Source: Proteiniborus ethanoligenes (lineage in GTDB: Bacteria > Bacillota > Clostridia > Tissierellales > Proteiniboraceae). From it: a stretch of DNA of 64,000 nucleotides. The stretch covers positions 25,055-89,054 of the forward strand of contig NZ_FNQE01000012.1 of assembly GCF_900107485.1 (NCBI RefSeq), given 5' to 3'. This document shows positions 57,053 through 64,000 of this stretch, in pieces (position 1 is the first letter of the stretch; each line of letters opens with the position of its first letter). Position numbers and translations under genes: made by a program. The notes beneath the pieces are model-generated. The model was not told the DNA's origin. It was given only the letters and a program-made list of their open reading frames with translations, and searched no databases.

Positions 57053-58162
57053 TTGATTGATATAAAAGAGAGGAAAAAATATTTAAATCTTTTACCTATT
57101 ATAATTATTTCTATTTTTATTTTTAAGTTTGTAACTGTTCCAAAATCATTCGCTCCATATACTAATCTACTTAAACCATTTTTTTGGGCTTTCGGTATTG
57201 CTTATATTTTAAATCCAATGCTTTTATTTATTGAGAAAAAATTTAAGCTTAAGAGAATATGGAATATCCTTATAGTATACACAATACTTCTTTGCATAGT
57301 CACTTTAATAATTACAATATTGACTCCAAAAGTTGCAATGGGACTTGGAAGTTTGTTTAAGGAAATACCTAAGTTTATAAAAACTACAGAAGAATATTTT
57401 AATACACATACATTTAATTTCGGTATTTTAGATAGGCTAGGTGTTACAGATTATCTATATGAGAACCTTTCAAATATACTTGAAGAATTAGCTAAAACTA
57501 TTAATCCAATACTAAATAAAACAATTGTACAGCTTATTGATATTACATCTTCAATAACATCTGCTTTAACAAATTTTGCTCTTGGAATTGTAATATCCAT
57601 ATACATGCTTAAGGATAAAGATTTGTTTAAAAAGCAGTCCAAGGCTTTGATGTATGCGTTGTTTGATCCTACAAAAGCAAATAGAATTATTGAGATTGGG
57701 AGAGAATCTAATACAATATTCTCAAGATATTTAATAGGGAAAATTATAGATTCTACAATTATAGGTATACTTTGTTTCATTGGTCTAGCTATGCTTAGAA
57801 CACCCTATGCCCTTGTATTTAGTACTATAGTAGGAGTTACTAATATGATACCTTACTTTGGACCTTTTATAGGCATGATACCTGCTACTGTAGTTACTTT
57901 GTTCTATAGTCCAATAAAAGCTCTTTGGGTACTAGTATTTATCTTTGGTCTACAACAGTTTGATGGTCTATACCTTGGTCCAAAAATATTAGGAATGCAA
58001 GTAGGGCTAAGTCCATTTTGGATAATCACTGCTGTTATACTAGGAGGAGGCCTTGCAGGGGTAATGGGAATGCTCCTAGCTGTACCTATTGCTGCAGTAA
58101 TTAAGACAATGCTTCAAAGATATATCCATAATAAGCTGGAATCTAAAAATATAAAATTATAA
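57053..58162 (+). CDS. AI-2E/PerM-family permease
   Basis: 369 residues with eight or so membrane helices. The C-terminal half has IPYFGPFIGMIPATVVTLF and QQFDGLYLGPKILGMQVGLSPFWII, typical of UPF0118. Members export AI-2 or act as Na+/H+ antiporters. The start is uncertain: TTG 57053 follows AAGAGGAG almost without spacing; ATT 57056 could also be used. It ends just before a bidirectional terminator. Confidence 0.88.
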   Translation: MIDIKERKKYLNLLPIIIISIFIFKFVTVPKSFAPYTNLLKPFFWAFGIAYILNPMLLFIEKKFKLKRIWNILIVYTILLCIVTLIITILTPKVAMGLGSLFKEIPKFIKTTEEYFNTHTFNFGILDRLGVTDYLYENLSNILEELAKTINPILNKTIVQLIDITSSITSALTNFALGIVISIYMLKDKDLFKKQSKALMYALFDPTKANRIIEIGRESNTIFSRYLIGKIIDSTIIGILCFIGLAMLRTPYALVFSTIVGVTNMIPYFGPFIGMIPATVVTLFYSPIKALWVLVFIFGLQQFDGLYLGPKILGMQVGLSPFWIITAVILGGGLAGVMGMLLAVPIAAVIKTMLQRYIHNKLESKNIKL

Positions 58163-58180
58163 TCATGAGCAATCTAAGCT

Positions 58181-58214
58181 AAAAACTGCAGAGCATTTAA
58201 GTCTGCAGTTTTTT
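58181..58214. terminator. Bidirectional terminator between AI-2E permease and PAP2
   Basis: A 12-base-pair stem AAAAACTGCAGA with TCTGCAGTTTTT around GCATTTAAG, T-run included. It overlaps the stop region of the convergent PAP2 gene. Confidence 0.88.
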
Positions 58215-58847
58215 ATATCTTCTTTTATGAGTACTTTCAACTCCCAATATGCACAGATACAACCATATATATCCTGCGCTAAAGCCTGCGACTATATCTG
58301 TAGGCCAGTGAACTCCTAGATATATTCTGCTAAAGCCTACTAGCCCTATGAAAACTATAGTTACGAGCCAAATTAATGATTTTTTCAAATTTAGTTCTTT
58401 ATTTCTTAAATAAAGATATGCAGCCATTGCATAAAAGCTAAGTGTTATCATAGCATGCCCGCTAGGAAAGCTAAAGCCCTTTTGCTGGACTAAAAAATAT
58501 TCATAGGGTCTATGTCTCCCAAAGAACAGCTTTAGGAGTTCATTTAAGCCATAGCTTCCAAGTATGGATATTAAAAGAGCATAAAGCTCAATTATATGTT
58601 TTTTCTTGACTAAGTATAGAATTAAAAAAGGAGCTAGGATAAAATAAAACTTTGCAGAACCTAAGAAGCTAAGTAAAACCATAAAGCCTTTAATAGATGG
58701 ATTAATGTTTTCATGAACAGAAGATATAATTTTTTCGTCAAAGTATATGCCTCCATCTACCCCCCAAATATTTGTCGCCAAGAATATAAATACTATCAAT
58801 AATAACAAGGAAACCATAGCTCCAATTTTAAGAAACTTGTTTTTCAT
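58197..58847 (-). CDS. PAP2-family membrane phosphatase
   Basis: 216 residues, six membrane helices. Motif 1 LFFGRHRPYEYF (a variant of KxxxxxxRP), motif 2 FPSGHAM and motif 3 SRIYLGVHWPTDIVAG make the complete acid phosphatase site, facing outside. It could dephosphorylate undecaprenyl diphosphate, phosphatidic acid or phosphatidylglycerol phosphate. The first helix plus the ordinary ATG with no signal cleavage site suggest a membrane anchor. Confidence 0.92.
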   Translation of the reverse strand: MKNKFLKIGAMVSLLLLIVFIFLATNIWGVDGGIYFDEKIISSVHENINPSIKGFMVLLSFLGSAKFYFILAPFLILYLVKKKHIIELYALLISILGSYGLNELLKLFFGRHRPYEYFLVQQKGFSFPSGHAMITLSFYAMAAYLYLRNKELNLKKSLIWLVTIVFIGLVGFSRIYLGVHWPTDIVAGFSAGYIWLYLCILGVESTHKRRYKKLQT

Positions 58848-59061
58848 TATATTATCAGCTCCTATTGCTTCTTTTATTATTTTTTTACTTATACTATTAT
58901 ATTTAAACTCGCTATATCCTTATTTTATTATATATTTCTCTGCTTTAAAAGCTTTCTTTTAATACTTATTTGTATAGAAATCATATTAACCTAAAATAAT
59001 TGCATTCTATCAAATGGGACTTTATCACTACGTATTTCAATTGATATGGATTATCAATTTT

Positions 59062-59211
59062 CTGTCCACCTTATCCACATTATCCACAATTCAAAGTGGA
59101 TAACTTATGTAAACATGCTTATGTCCATTTTAAAATCTATATACACAGGAGTACTTTACATAATAATAAGTTTTCCACAGTTTTAATTGTTGTCCACAAT
59201 TATTATTCACA
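59062..59211. promoter_or_regulatory. DnaA-box cluster
   Basis: Within 150 bases are perfect TTATCCACA boxes at 59071-59079 and 59080-59088 (back to back), a reverse box AGTGGATAA at 59095-59103 (one mismatch), TTTTCCACA at 59171-59179, TTGTCCACA at 59190-59198 and TTATTCACA at 59203-59211. A weaker ATATACACA lies at about 59139. There is no replication gene next to it. It may be a DnaA-titration or regulatory site, or a replication origin, upstream of PAP2. Confidence 0.7.
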
Positions 59212-59282
59212 AATTTATTATTCAATATAATATGATACTCATTATCGATTGAAATATCAATAAGTGATTTTAGTCCTACATA

Positions 59283-59996
59283 TTAATTCTCCTGCTCATT
59301 AAAATATCTAATTACACCAATATAAATAGCCCAAGCGATTTTCTCCTGGTATTTAGAGTCCATCAGGAGTCTTTCTTCCATGGGATTTGAAAGAAACCCA
59401 CATTCTATTAATACAGCTGGAGCTTCTGCTTCCCTAATCAAATATATATTATCTCTTGACTGTGGTACTCTTTTATTATCTTTATCTAATATATTTCTTA
59501 GATCTTCTTGTATAATAAAGGCTAGTCTTTTACTTTCTTCACACCCTTTTTTGTAAAATGCCTGCGCACCATAATATTTAGATTCAGGAAAGCTATTTAG
59601 ATGAATAGATAATAACACATCAGGCATATTATCATTAACTTCTATACCTCTATTTCTTAAATCTTCATTCTTTTTCTCCCTTAAGGTCTTTGACCCCTCT
59701 GTGTATAATCCTTCTCCATCGTTTCTTGTAAGTATAGCTATGCCTCCATTTTCTTCTATTAAACTTCGAAGCTTTAAAGCTATTTTCAGATTTATCTCAT
59801 CCTCCCTGCCGCCTTGCTTGCCTACAGCACCTGGGTCTACTCCTCCATGACCTGCATCTATGGCTATGACCTTGTCTGTAACAGGTAAATACATTGTTGG
59901 GACAGAATTGTCTTTGTTCGTAAATATAAAAGCTAAGCCTATGATTAGCAAGGGAAAAACTAATAATATTCTTTTTCTTATTATTAATAATTTCAC
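59283..59996 (-). CDS. cwlD: Germination-specific N-acetylmuramoyl-L-alanine amidase
   Basis: 237 residues from GTG 59996 (AGGAG 11 bases upstream), the length of CwlD. A short membrane-targeting stretch (IIRKRILLVFPLLIIGLAFIF) is followed by the amidase_3 fold: AIDAGHGGVDPGAVG, LLSIHLNSFPE and APAVLIECGFLSNP. These give the zinc-binding His/Glu and catalytic residues. CwlD removes the stem peptide from muramic acid in spore cortex so that muramic-delta-lactam can form. It supports a spore former. The partner GerD/PdaA is not in the window. Confidence 0.9.
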   Translation of the reverse strand: MKLLIIRKRILLVFPLLIIGLAFIFTNKDNSVPTMYLPVTDKVIAIDAGHGGVDPGAVGKQGGREDEINLKIALKLRSLIEENGGIAILTRNDGEGLYTEGSKTLREKKNEDLRNRGIEVNDNMPDVLLSIHLNSFPESKYYGAQAFYKKGCEESKRLAFIIQEDLRNILDKDNKRVPQSRDNIYLIREAEAPAVLIECGFLSNPMEERLLMDSKYQEKIAWAIYIGVIRYFNEQEN

Positions 59997-60222
59997 TTTT
60001 CTATCCACTCCTAGTATTAAAATTAGCATGATATATTATTCTATTTTTATATTTAGGATGATATTACTAAAAATATGATTATATTTAGAACATAAAAAAA
60101 CTATGTTGAATCTTATTGTTAAACTCCTCTTCAGTCATTCTTAGCACCTTCATTGTTGGTTTGTATAGGGAACATTCCCTTGTGTTCAATCTATCAGAAA
60201 TTAGTAAAAAAAATGTGCGCTG

Positions 60223-60280
60223 CATGAAACATGTTTTTTTGACATGAATCATAGTTTTTTCTACATGAATCGTAGTTTCA
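60223..60280 (+). promoter_or_regulatory. Triple direct repeat, candidate LytTR operators
   Basis: Three copies starting at 60223, 60243 and 60264: CATGAAACATGTTTTTTT, CATGAATCATAGTTTTTT and CATGAATCGTAGTTTCA. The spacing of 20-21 bases is about two helical turns, as in sites for LytTR-type regulators such as AgrA. They lie 60-115 bases upstream of the truncated response regulator. Confidence 0.65.
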
Positions 60281-60338
60281 GATATCTGATTTTTATGCTA
60301 AACTTATATTGAGAAAATAGAGAAATGGGGGAATGATT

Positions 60339-60689
60339 ATGCTACAGATTGCGGTCTGTGATGATAATATTGACGAACTGTCCAATATGGTACAGTTCAT
60401 AAACCTATACCGATCATCAAAACATCTAAACTGCGAATACGCCGTCTTTACAAACGGATTTAACCTGGTTTCAGCCTTGGTAAAAGGAAAGCGGTTTGAT
60501 ATATACTGTCTGGATATTATTATGCCAGGCTTTATGGGCATTGATGTCGCAAAAGAAATCCGTGATTTTGACAAAACCGCGCCGATTTTATTCTTTACAT
60601 CATCGCTCGAATTTGCTTTGGAAAGCTATTCGGTGAAGGCAAAGGAGATCAAGCAGCAATATCTGAATTATCAAATGGAAGGGGAATAA
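60339..60689 (+). pseudogene. AgrA-like response regulator lacking its LytTR domain
   Basis: 116 residues from ATG 60339 (GGGGG 6-8 bases upstream). The receiver part is complete: LQIAVCDDNIDEL, phospho-Asp in IYCLDIIMPGFMGIDVAK, then ILFFTSS and FALESYSVKA. At the point where the linker to the LytTR DNA-binding domain should begin, it jumps to KEIKQQYLNYQMEGE, which looks like the normal last residues of such a protein. About 110 residues have dropped out in frame. It cannot bind the operators, but it could still take phosphate from the kinase. The G+C-rich codons differ from those of the window as a whole, so this pair came by transfer. Confidence 0.8.
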
Positions 60690-60713
60690 TCAAATGGAGG
60701 AAGGTGCTTTTAA

Positions 60714-61985
60714 ATGGTAGTAACAGTGATAGGACTCTTACGATTTGGTTTTTCTCTGGTCTTTGGCATAACGGTGTCAGTTCTCTTTTCGGGAATAGAG
60801 CCCACAAGAAAAAACAGGCTCGTCACCGGCTTGCTCTGTGTAATTTTTCTTTTCGTTCAGACCGCTAGTTGGTGGCTCTTGGGCTTGGATTTGACATCAA
60901 AGCTGTATCCGCTGATTATCCACTTGCCGCTAATAGTGATATTCTCTCTATACTATAAACGTCCGTGGCTCATATCCACCGTCAGCGTGCTTTCCGGTTA
61001 TCTTTGCTGTCAAGCGCCGCGCTGGTTCGGTTTCCTTGCGGGAGCTGCCTTAGGCAGTAGTCTTGCAGACCACGTTTTTTATATTGCGGCGGTGTTTCTG
61101 TTCTACTATTTCCTGAAAAAGTATGTGGCCGGGTCCGTCAGACAGCTTATGGAGGTGTCCACTAAGTCTTGCTTATTTTTAGGCGGGGTGCCGCTTTTTT
61201 ACTATATGTTCGACTACACTACCACCATCTACACCGATGTGCTTTACCGCGGCACGAAATGGGCGGTACAGTTCATGCCCTCAACAATCTCTGTTTTCTA
61301 TTTTGCGTTTATTATCCTTTACTACGCTGAGACACAAAAACAAGCAATCCTCCAAAGAGAACGAGATATGCTGGATGTACAATTCCGACTATCGCAGACA
61401 GAGTTTGCTTCTCTGCGGCAGCTACAGCAGAATGCCGCATCTTATCGGCATGATATGCGCCACCATTTCGCTCTTTTACAGGGGCTGGCATCCAAGGGAC
61501 ATATGGAGGAAATCAAAGAGTATCTACGGATAGCCCAGTCCGACATGGATGCCATCACACCCATGCGCTTTTGCGAGAACGAAACCGTCAATCTCATTTT
61601 GTCCGCTTTCGCTTCCAAAGCAAAACAGTCGGGAATCCTGTTGACGGCAGAAGCGAAACTGCCTGACTCTCTGGCCTTAAGCGACACCGAGCTTTGTTCG
61701 CTCTTGTCAAACGCGTTGGAAAATGCTATTCAAGCCTGTGAAAATATAGCAGACAGCAAGGAACGTCATATCAAGCTGCGTATGTATTCTAAGAATAACA
61801 AACTGTGCATTGACATCCGCAACAGCTATCAGACAGAACCGATATTTCATCAGGGACTTCCAGTATCAAAAGAACAGGGGCATGGCTTTGGCACAAAAAG
61901 CATGGTACATATTGTGGAAAAGCATGGTGGTGTATTCCAGTTTTCGGTCAAGGATGGCTGGTTTATATTTCAGGTCACTACATAA
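60714..61985 (+). CDS. AgrC-like sensor histidine kinase
   Basis: 423 residues. Six membrane helices fill residues 1-210 and form the peptide-sensing part. The H-box is YRHDMRHHF near 248 (His phosphorylated), followed by the ATPase with N-box ENAIQACENI and G-box GHGFGTKSM. It belongs to the GHKL/HATPase_c_5 group paired with LytTR regulators. A GGAGG site lies 11 bases before ATG. No AgrB/AgrD peptide genes are present. G+C content is near 48%, in contrast to the 30% of the surroundings. Confidence 0.9.
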   Translation: MVVTVIGLLRFGFSLVFGITVSVLFSGIEPTRKNRLVTGLLCVIFLFVQTASWWLLGLDLTSKLYPLIIHLPLIVIFSLYYKRPWLISTVSVLSGYLCCQAPRWFGFLAGAALGSSLADHVFYIAAVFLFYYFLKKYVAGSVRQLMEVSTKSCLFLGGVPLFYYMFDYTTTIYTDVLYRGTKWAVQFMPSTISVFYFAFIILYYAETQKQAILQRERDMLDVQFRLSQTEFASLRQLQQNAASYRHDMRHHFALLQGLASKGHMEEIKEYLRIAQSDMDAITPMRFCENETVNLILSAFASKAKQSGILLTAEAKLPDSLALSDTELCSLLSNALENAIQACENIADSKERHIKLRMYSKNNKLCIDIRNSYQTEPIFHQGLPVSKEQGHGFGTKSMVHIVEKHGGVFQFSVKDGWFIFQVTT

Positions 61986-62015
61986 AAGGTTGCTATTTCC
62001 TATAGTAGCCTTTTA
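61982..62015. terminator. Hairpin after the histidine kinase
   Basis: A 15-pair stem with two G-U pairs (ATAAAAGGTTGCTAT with ATAGTAGCCTTTTAT) around TTCCT, beginning right at the kinase stop. The TTTTAT end is a short T-run. Confidence 0.75.
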
Positions 62016-62082
62016 TATAGTGGTCTGCATTTCTCAAACTGTTACAAGTGAATTTTGATGAGGTTTATTAGGATCGTAAGCA

Positions 62083-63997
62083 ATCGAGTAGGAGGTAATT
62101 AATTATTTTAATTACCGTCCTCTCACACCACCAAGCATACCGTTCGGTACTTGGCGGTTCATTAAGACAGTCTGAATTTCTCATACTGTGAAGTTAAACT
62201 TTTAAAACCATGATTAATCAGTTTCTGATTAGTTATGGTTTTATTTAGTATTGGACTTTTGGATATTCTCCAGTAGCTTTTCCTAGTGTTGGCATATTCC
62301 CATGCCTTACCTTTAGGAACTCCTAGTTTCATTAGGTTTTTAAATCTAGTTCTGACTAATTTCCATGTCTTCCAGACCACGGCTCTAAGTCGCCTCCGAA
62401 TCCATTGGTCCAGCTCCTTTAGTTTGGTCTTCATATCTGCTAATTTAAAATAATTTACCCAACCTACGACTATTTCATTTAGTTTCTTAATTCTATGATT
62501 GAAATTCATGCTTACATTTCTGTTAGTTATATTTCTAATCTTTTCCTTAAGTCTGTCATAACTTTTGTCATGGACTCTAAATTTTATTCCACCTTTTCCA
62601 TAGTAGAAACTATATCCTAAGAATTTTCTTTTTGTTGGTGAAGATACTGCCGACTTTTCAGTATTTACTTTCAGTTTTAGCTCTTTCTCTAGGAATTTTG
62701 TGATATTTTCGAGGGCTCTTTCTCCTGCCCTTTTGCTTTTAACATAAACATTACAATCATCAGCATAACGGCAGAATCTATGTCCCCTTCTTTCTAGTTC
62801 TTTGTCTAATTCATCTAGTAATATATTACTTAATAGTGGACTTAGTGGGCCACCTTGAGGTGCTCCTTCTTCTGATTTAACCTGCATACCTTTTAACATT
62901 ATCCCTGATTTTAAATACTTTCGTATTAATTTAAGCACTCTTTTGTCTTCTATCTTTCTTGACACTAGATGCATTAAAAGGTCATGATTTATATTATCAA
63001 AGAATTTCTCTAAATCCATATCTATTACGTATCTGTATCCTTCATCGATATATTTCTGTGCTTGTTTTAGAGCCATATGTGTACTTCTTTTGGGTCTAAA
63101 ACCATAGCTACTATCTGAAAACTCCTTATCGAATATGGGATTGATTACTTGGTTTATTGCTTGTTGAATCAATCTATCTATTACGGTTGGTATTCCTAGG
63201 AGTCTTACCCCGCCATTTGGTTTGGGTATTTCTTTTCGTCTTACTGGCTGTGGTTTATATTTTCCACTTAGCAGACTTGTCTTCAAAGTTTCGTAATGTT
63301 CTTGTAGGAAAGGTAGAAGTTCATCTACCTTCATTCCATCAATTCCATGGCTTCCTTTGTTAGATACTACTTTCTTGTACGCTTCAAAGATATTTCTCTT
63401 ATCCACTATTCTTTCGAGTAGATGTTCAGTATTAAATTCCGACTTGGTTTTCAGATTTGACATCGCCGACAAATCACTGTACACTCCTTGTTTACCTCGA
63501 GTTTCCAACCCTACTTCCACAAGCCAGTCCAAGTCCTTGGTTTTCTGTATTCTTTTCATGTTTGTTGAGATTGCCAATCCTACTCACCTCCTTAATGTTC
63601 AGCCCTTCCAAGGTTATTCATGACTAACCTTGTACTATGGCTTCTGCTGACTTCTGATAGTTCAGCCACACATCACTGCATGGGTTACCATTTAGATATT
63701 TCATCTTTTAATGGTGTATCTACCAGACCTCCCCAGGTAAGAACGTAAACTTTCACTCCATATATCTGCTACATCTACTTTCCCTGTTTCGGATAGTTTT
63801 GGACTTTGACTTGTTTAGCAGCCTCATCCACAGGGTTAAGCCTCAAATGTAGTTCGTGTACCTCAGACCAGAGCTTTGCCGCCGACTTCCTTCAGATTCC
63901 ACCTCACGATGGACACCCTTGTCTTGAGCTAACGGTTGGCACTATCAACCCCCGTATCGGACTTGCACCGACTAGTTTATGCCCATGCTGGGCGCAC
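62083..63997 (-). mobile_element. Complete group II intron
   Basis: The minus strand begins at 63997 with GTGCGCCCAGCATGGGC, the conserved 5' end, followed by the domain I signature CGGTGCAAGTCCGA. The maturase gene lies inside. Domain V is seen near 62155-62120 (CCGCCAAGTACCGAACGG and its partner TATGCTTGGTGG), and domain VI with GGTAATTA/TAATTACC just after. It ends in AT at about 62083. The length is about 1.9 kb, normal for bacterial introns of this type. The host gene is not clear from the 3' exon. Confidence 0.88.
62162..63577 (-). CDS. ltrA: Group II intron reverse transcriptase/maturase
   Basis: 471 residues. Reverse transcriptase blocks are in order: GIDGMKVDELL, RLLGIPTVIDRLIQQAI, SSYGFRPKRSTHMAL, GAPQGGPLSPLLSNILLDELD and the catalytic FCRYADDCNVYV. 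The maturase (X) domain includes RFKNLMKLGVPKGKAWEYANTRKSYW. No HNH endonuclease follows, so the protein is of the type lacking the En domain. It looks intact, so the intron may be active. Confidence 0.95.
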   Translation of the reverse strand: MAISTNMKRIQKTKDLDWLVEVGLETRGKQGVYSDLSAMSNLKTKSEFNTEHLLERIVDKRNIFEAYKKVVSNKGSHGIDGMKVDELLPFLQEHYETLKTSLLSGKYKPQPVRRKEIPKPNGGVRLLGIPTVIDRLIQQAINQVINPIFDKEFSDSSYGFRPKRSTHMALKQAQKYIDEGYRYVIDMDLEKFFDNINHDLLMHLVSRKIEDKRVLKLIRKYLKSGIMLKGMQVKSEEGAPQGGPLSPLLSNILLDELDKELERRGHRFCRYADDCNVYVKSKRAGERALENITKFLEKELKLKVNTEKSAVSSPTKRKFLGYSFYYGKGGIKFRVHDKSYDRLKEKIRNITNRNVSMNFNHRIKKLNEIVVGWVNYFKLADMKTKLKELDQWIRRRLRAVVWKTWKLVRTRFKNLMKLGVPKGKAWEYANTRKSYWRISKSPILNKTITNQKLINHGFKSLTSQYEKFRLS

Positions 63998-64000
63998 TAA

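Overview
This window is low-GC DNA (about 30% G+C by eye) from an anaerobic, probably endospore-forming member of the Clostridia. The clues are the germination amidase CwlD, a sigma-54 activator with its promoter, a YedE/TusA/DUF3343 selenium operon, meso-diaminopimelate dehydrogenase, and AGGAGG/GGGGG ribosome sites almost everywhere. It splits into a defence or accessory island (1 to about 36 kb) and a more ordinary chromosomal part (36.5 to 60 kb). A G+C-richer two-component module and a complete group II intron close the right end.

Island, left to right. The 5' part of a BREX operon (brxA, brxB, brxC, minus strand; brxC runs off the window) is followed by a frameshifted DUF1232 gene and a stretch of decayed mobile DNA (IS3 scar, truncated nucleotidyltransferase, IS21-type end). 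A minus-strand block then reads, in transcription order: a WYL-like regulator, a protein with two gamma-glutamylcyclotransferase-like domains, a 64-codon gene, a 1357-residue protein of unknown fold, a 1689-residue DEAD/DEAH helicase with a DUF1998-type C-terminus, and a RelE-UvrD fusion. It resembles helicase-centred defence systems such as Druantia type III, but I could not confirm that assignment.

Next is an unusual minus-strand module at 22.4-29.7 kb. A clear sigma-A promoter starts a compact, highly structured RNA of about 100 nt, followed by an Smr-domain protein, two unknown proteins (the second ends in DDEDIPF, like the C-terminal tip of SSB), a zinc-ribbon protein, a 924-residue helical protein whose C-terminus looks like the beta domain of GrpE, a stand-alone Hsp70 (DnaK-like) ATPase without a lid, and a small protein with five (E/D)E(V/I)DIK repeats. 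I read the last four genes as a dedicated Hsp70 machine of unknown job. This is the best candidate in the window for an undescribed system.

Three same-orientation copies of a dispersed element (5555, 22209, 30124) sit at the edges of these two blocks. Two copies end in terminator-like hairpins. The arrangement suggests cassette exchange or a small RNA family. Right of the third copy are IS21 remnants, a 5'-truncated AlbA/RecG-like gene and a PHP-AlbA_2 fusion.

Chromosomal part. An alpha/beta hydrolase is followed by a MarR-controlled heterodimeric ABC exporter and a split permease with a ferredoxin tail next to a Crp/Fnr regulator. Then come a sigma-54-controlled CoA-transferase/FabH-like operon with its divergent activator, diaminopimelate dehydrogenase and an ABC-F ATPase with altered catalytic residues. 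The selenium operon, an NlpC/P60 protein, a TrmH methyltransferase, a PQ-loop-like protein, an AI-2E-family permease, a PAP2 phosphatase and CwlD complete it. A DnaA-box cluster lies between the last two. The right end holds an AgrA/AgrC-like pair whose response regulator has lost its DNA-binding domain, then the group II intron.
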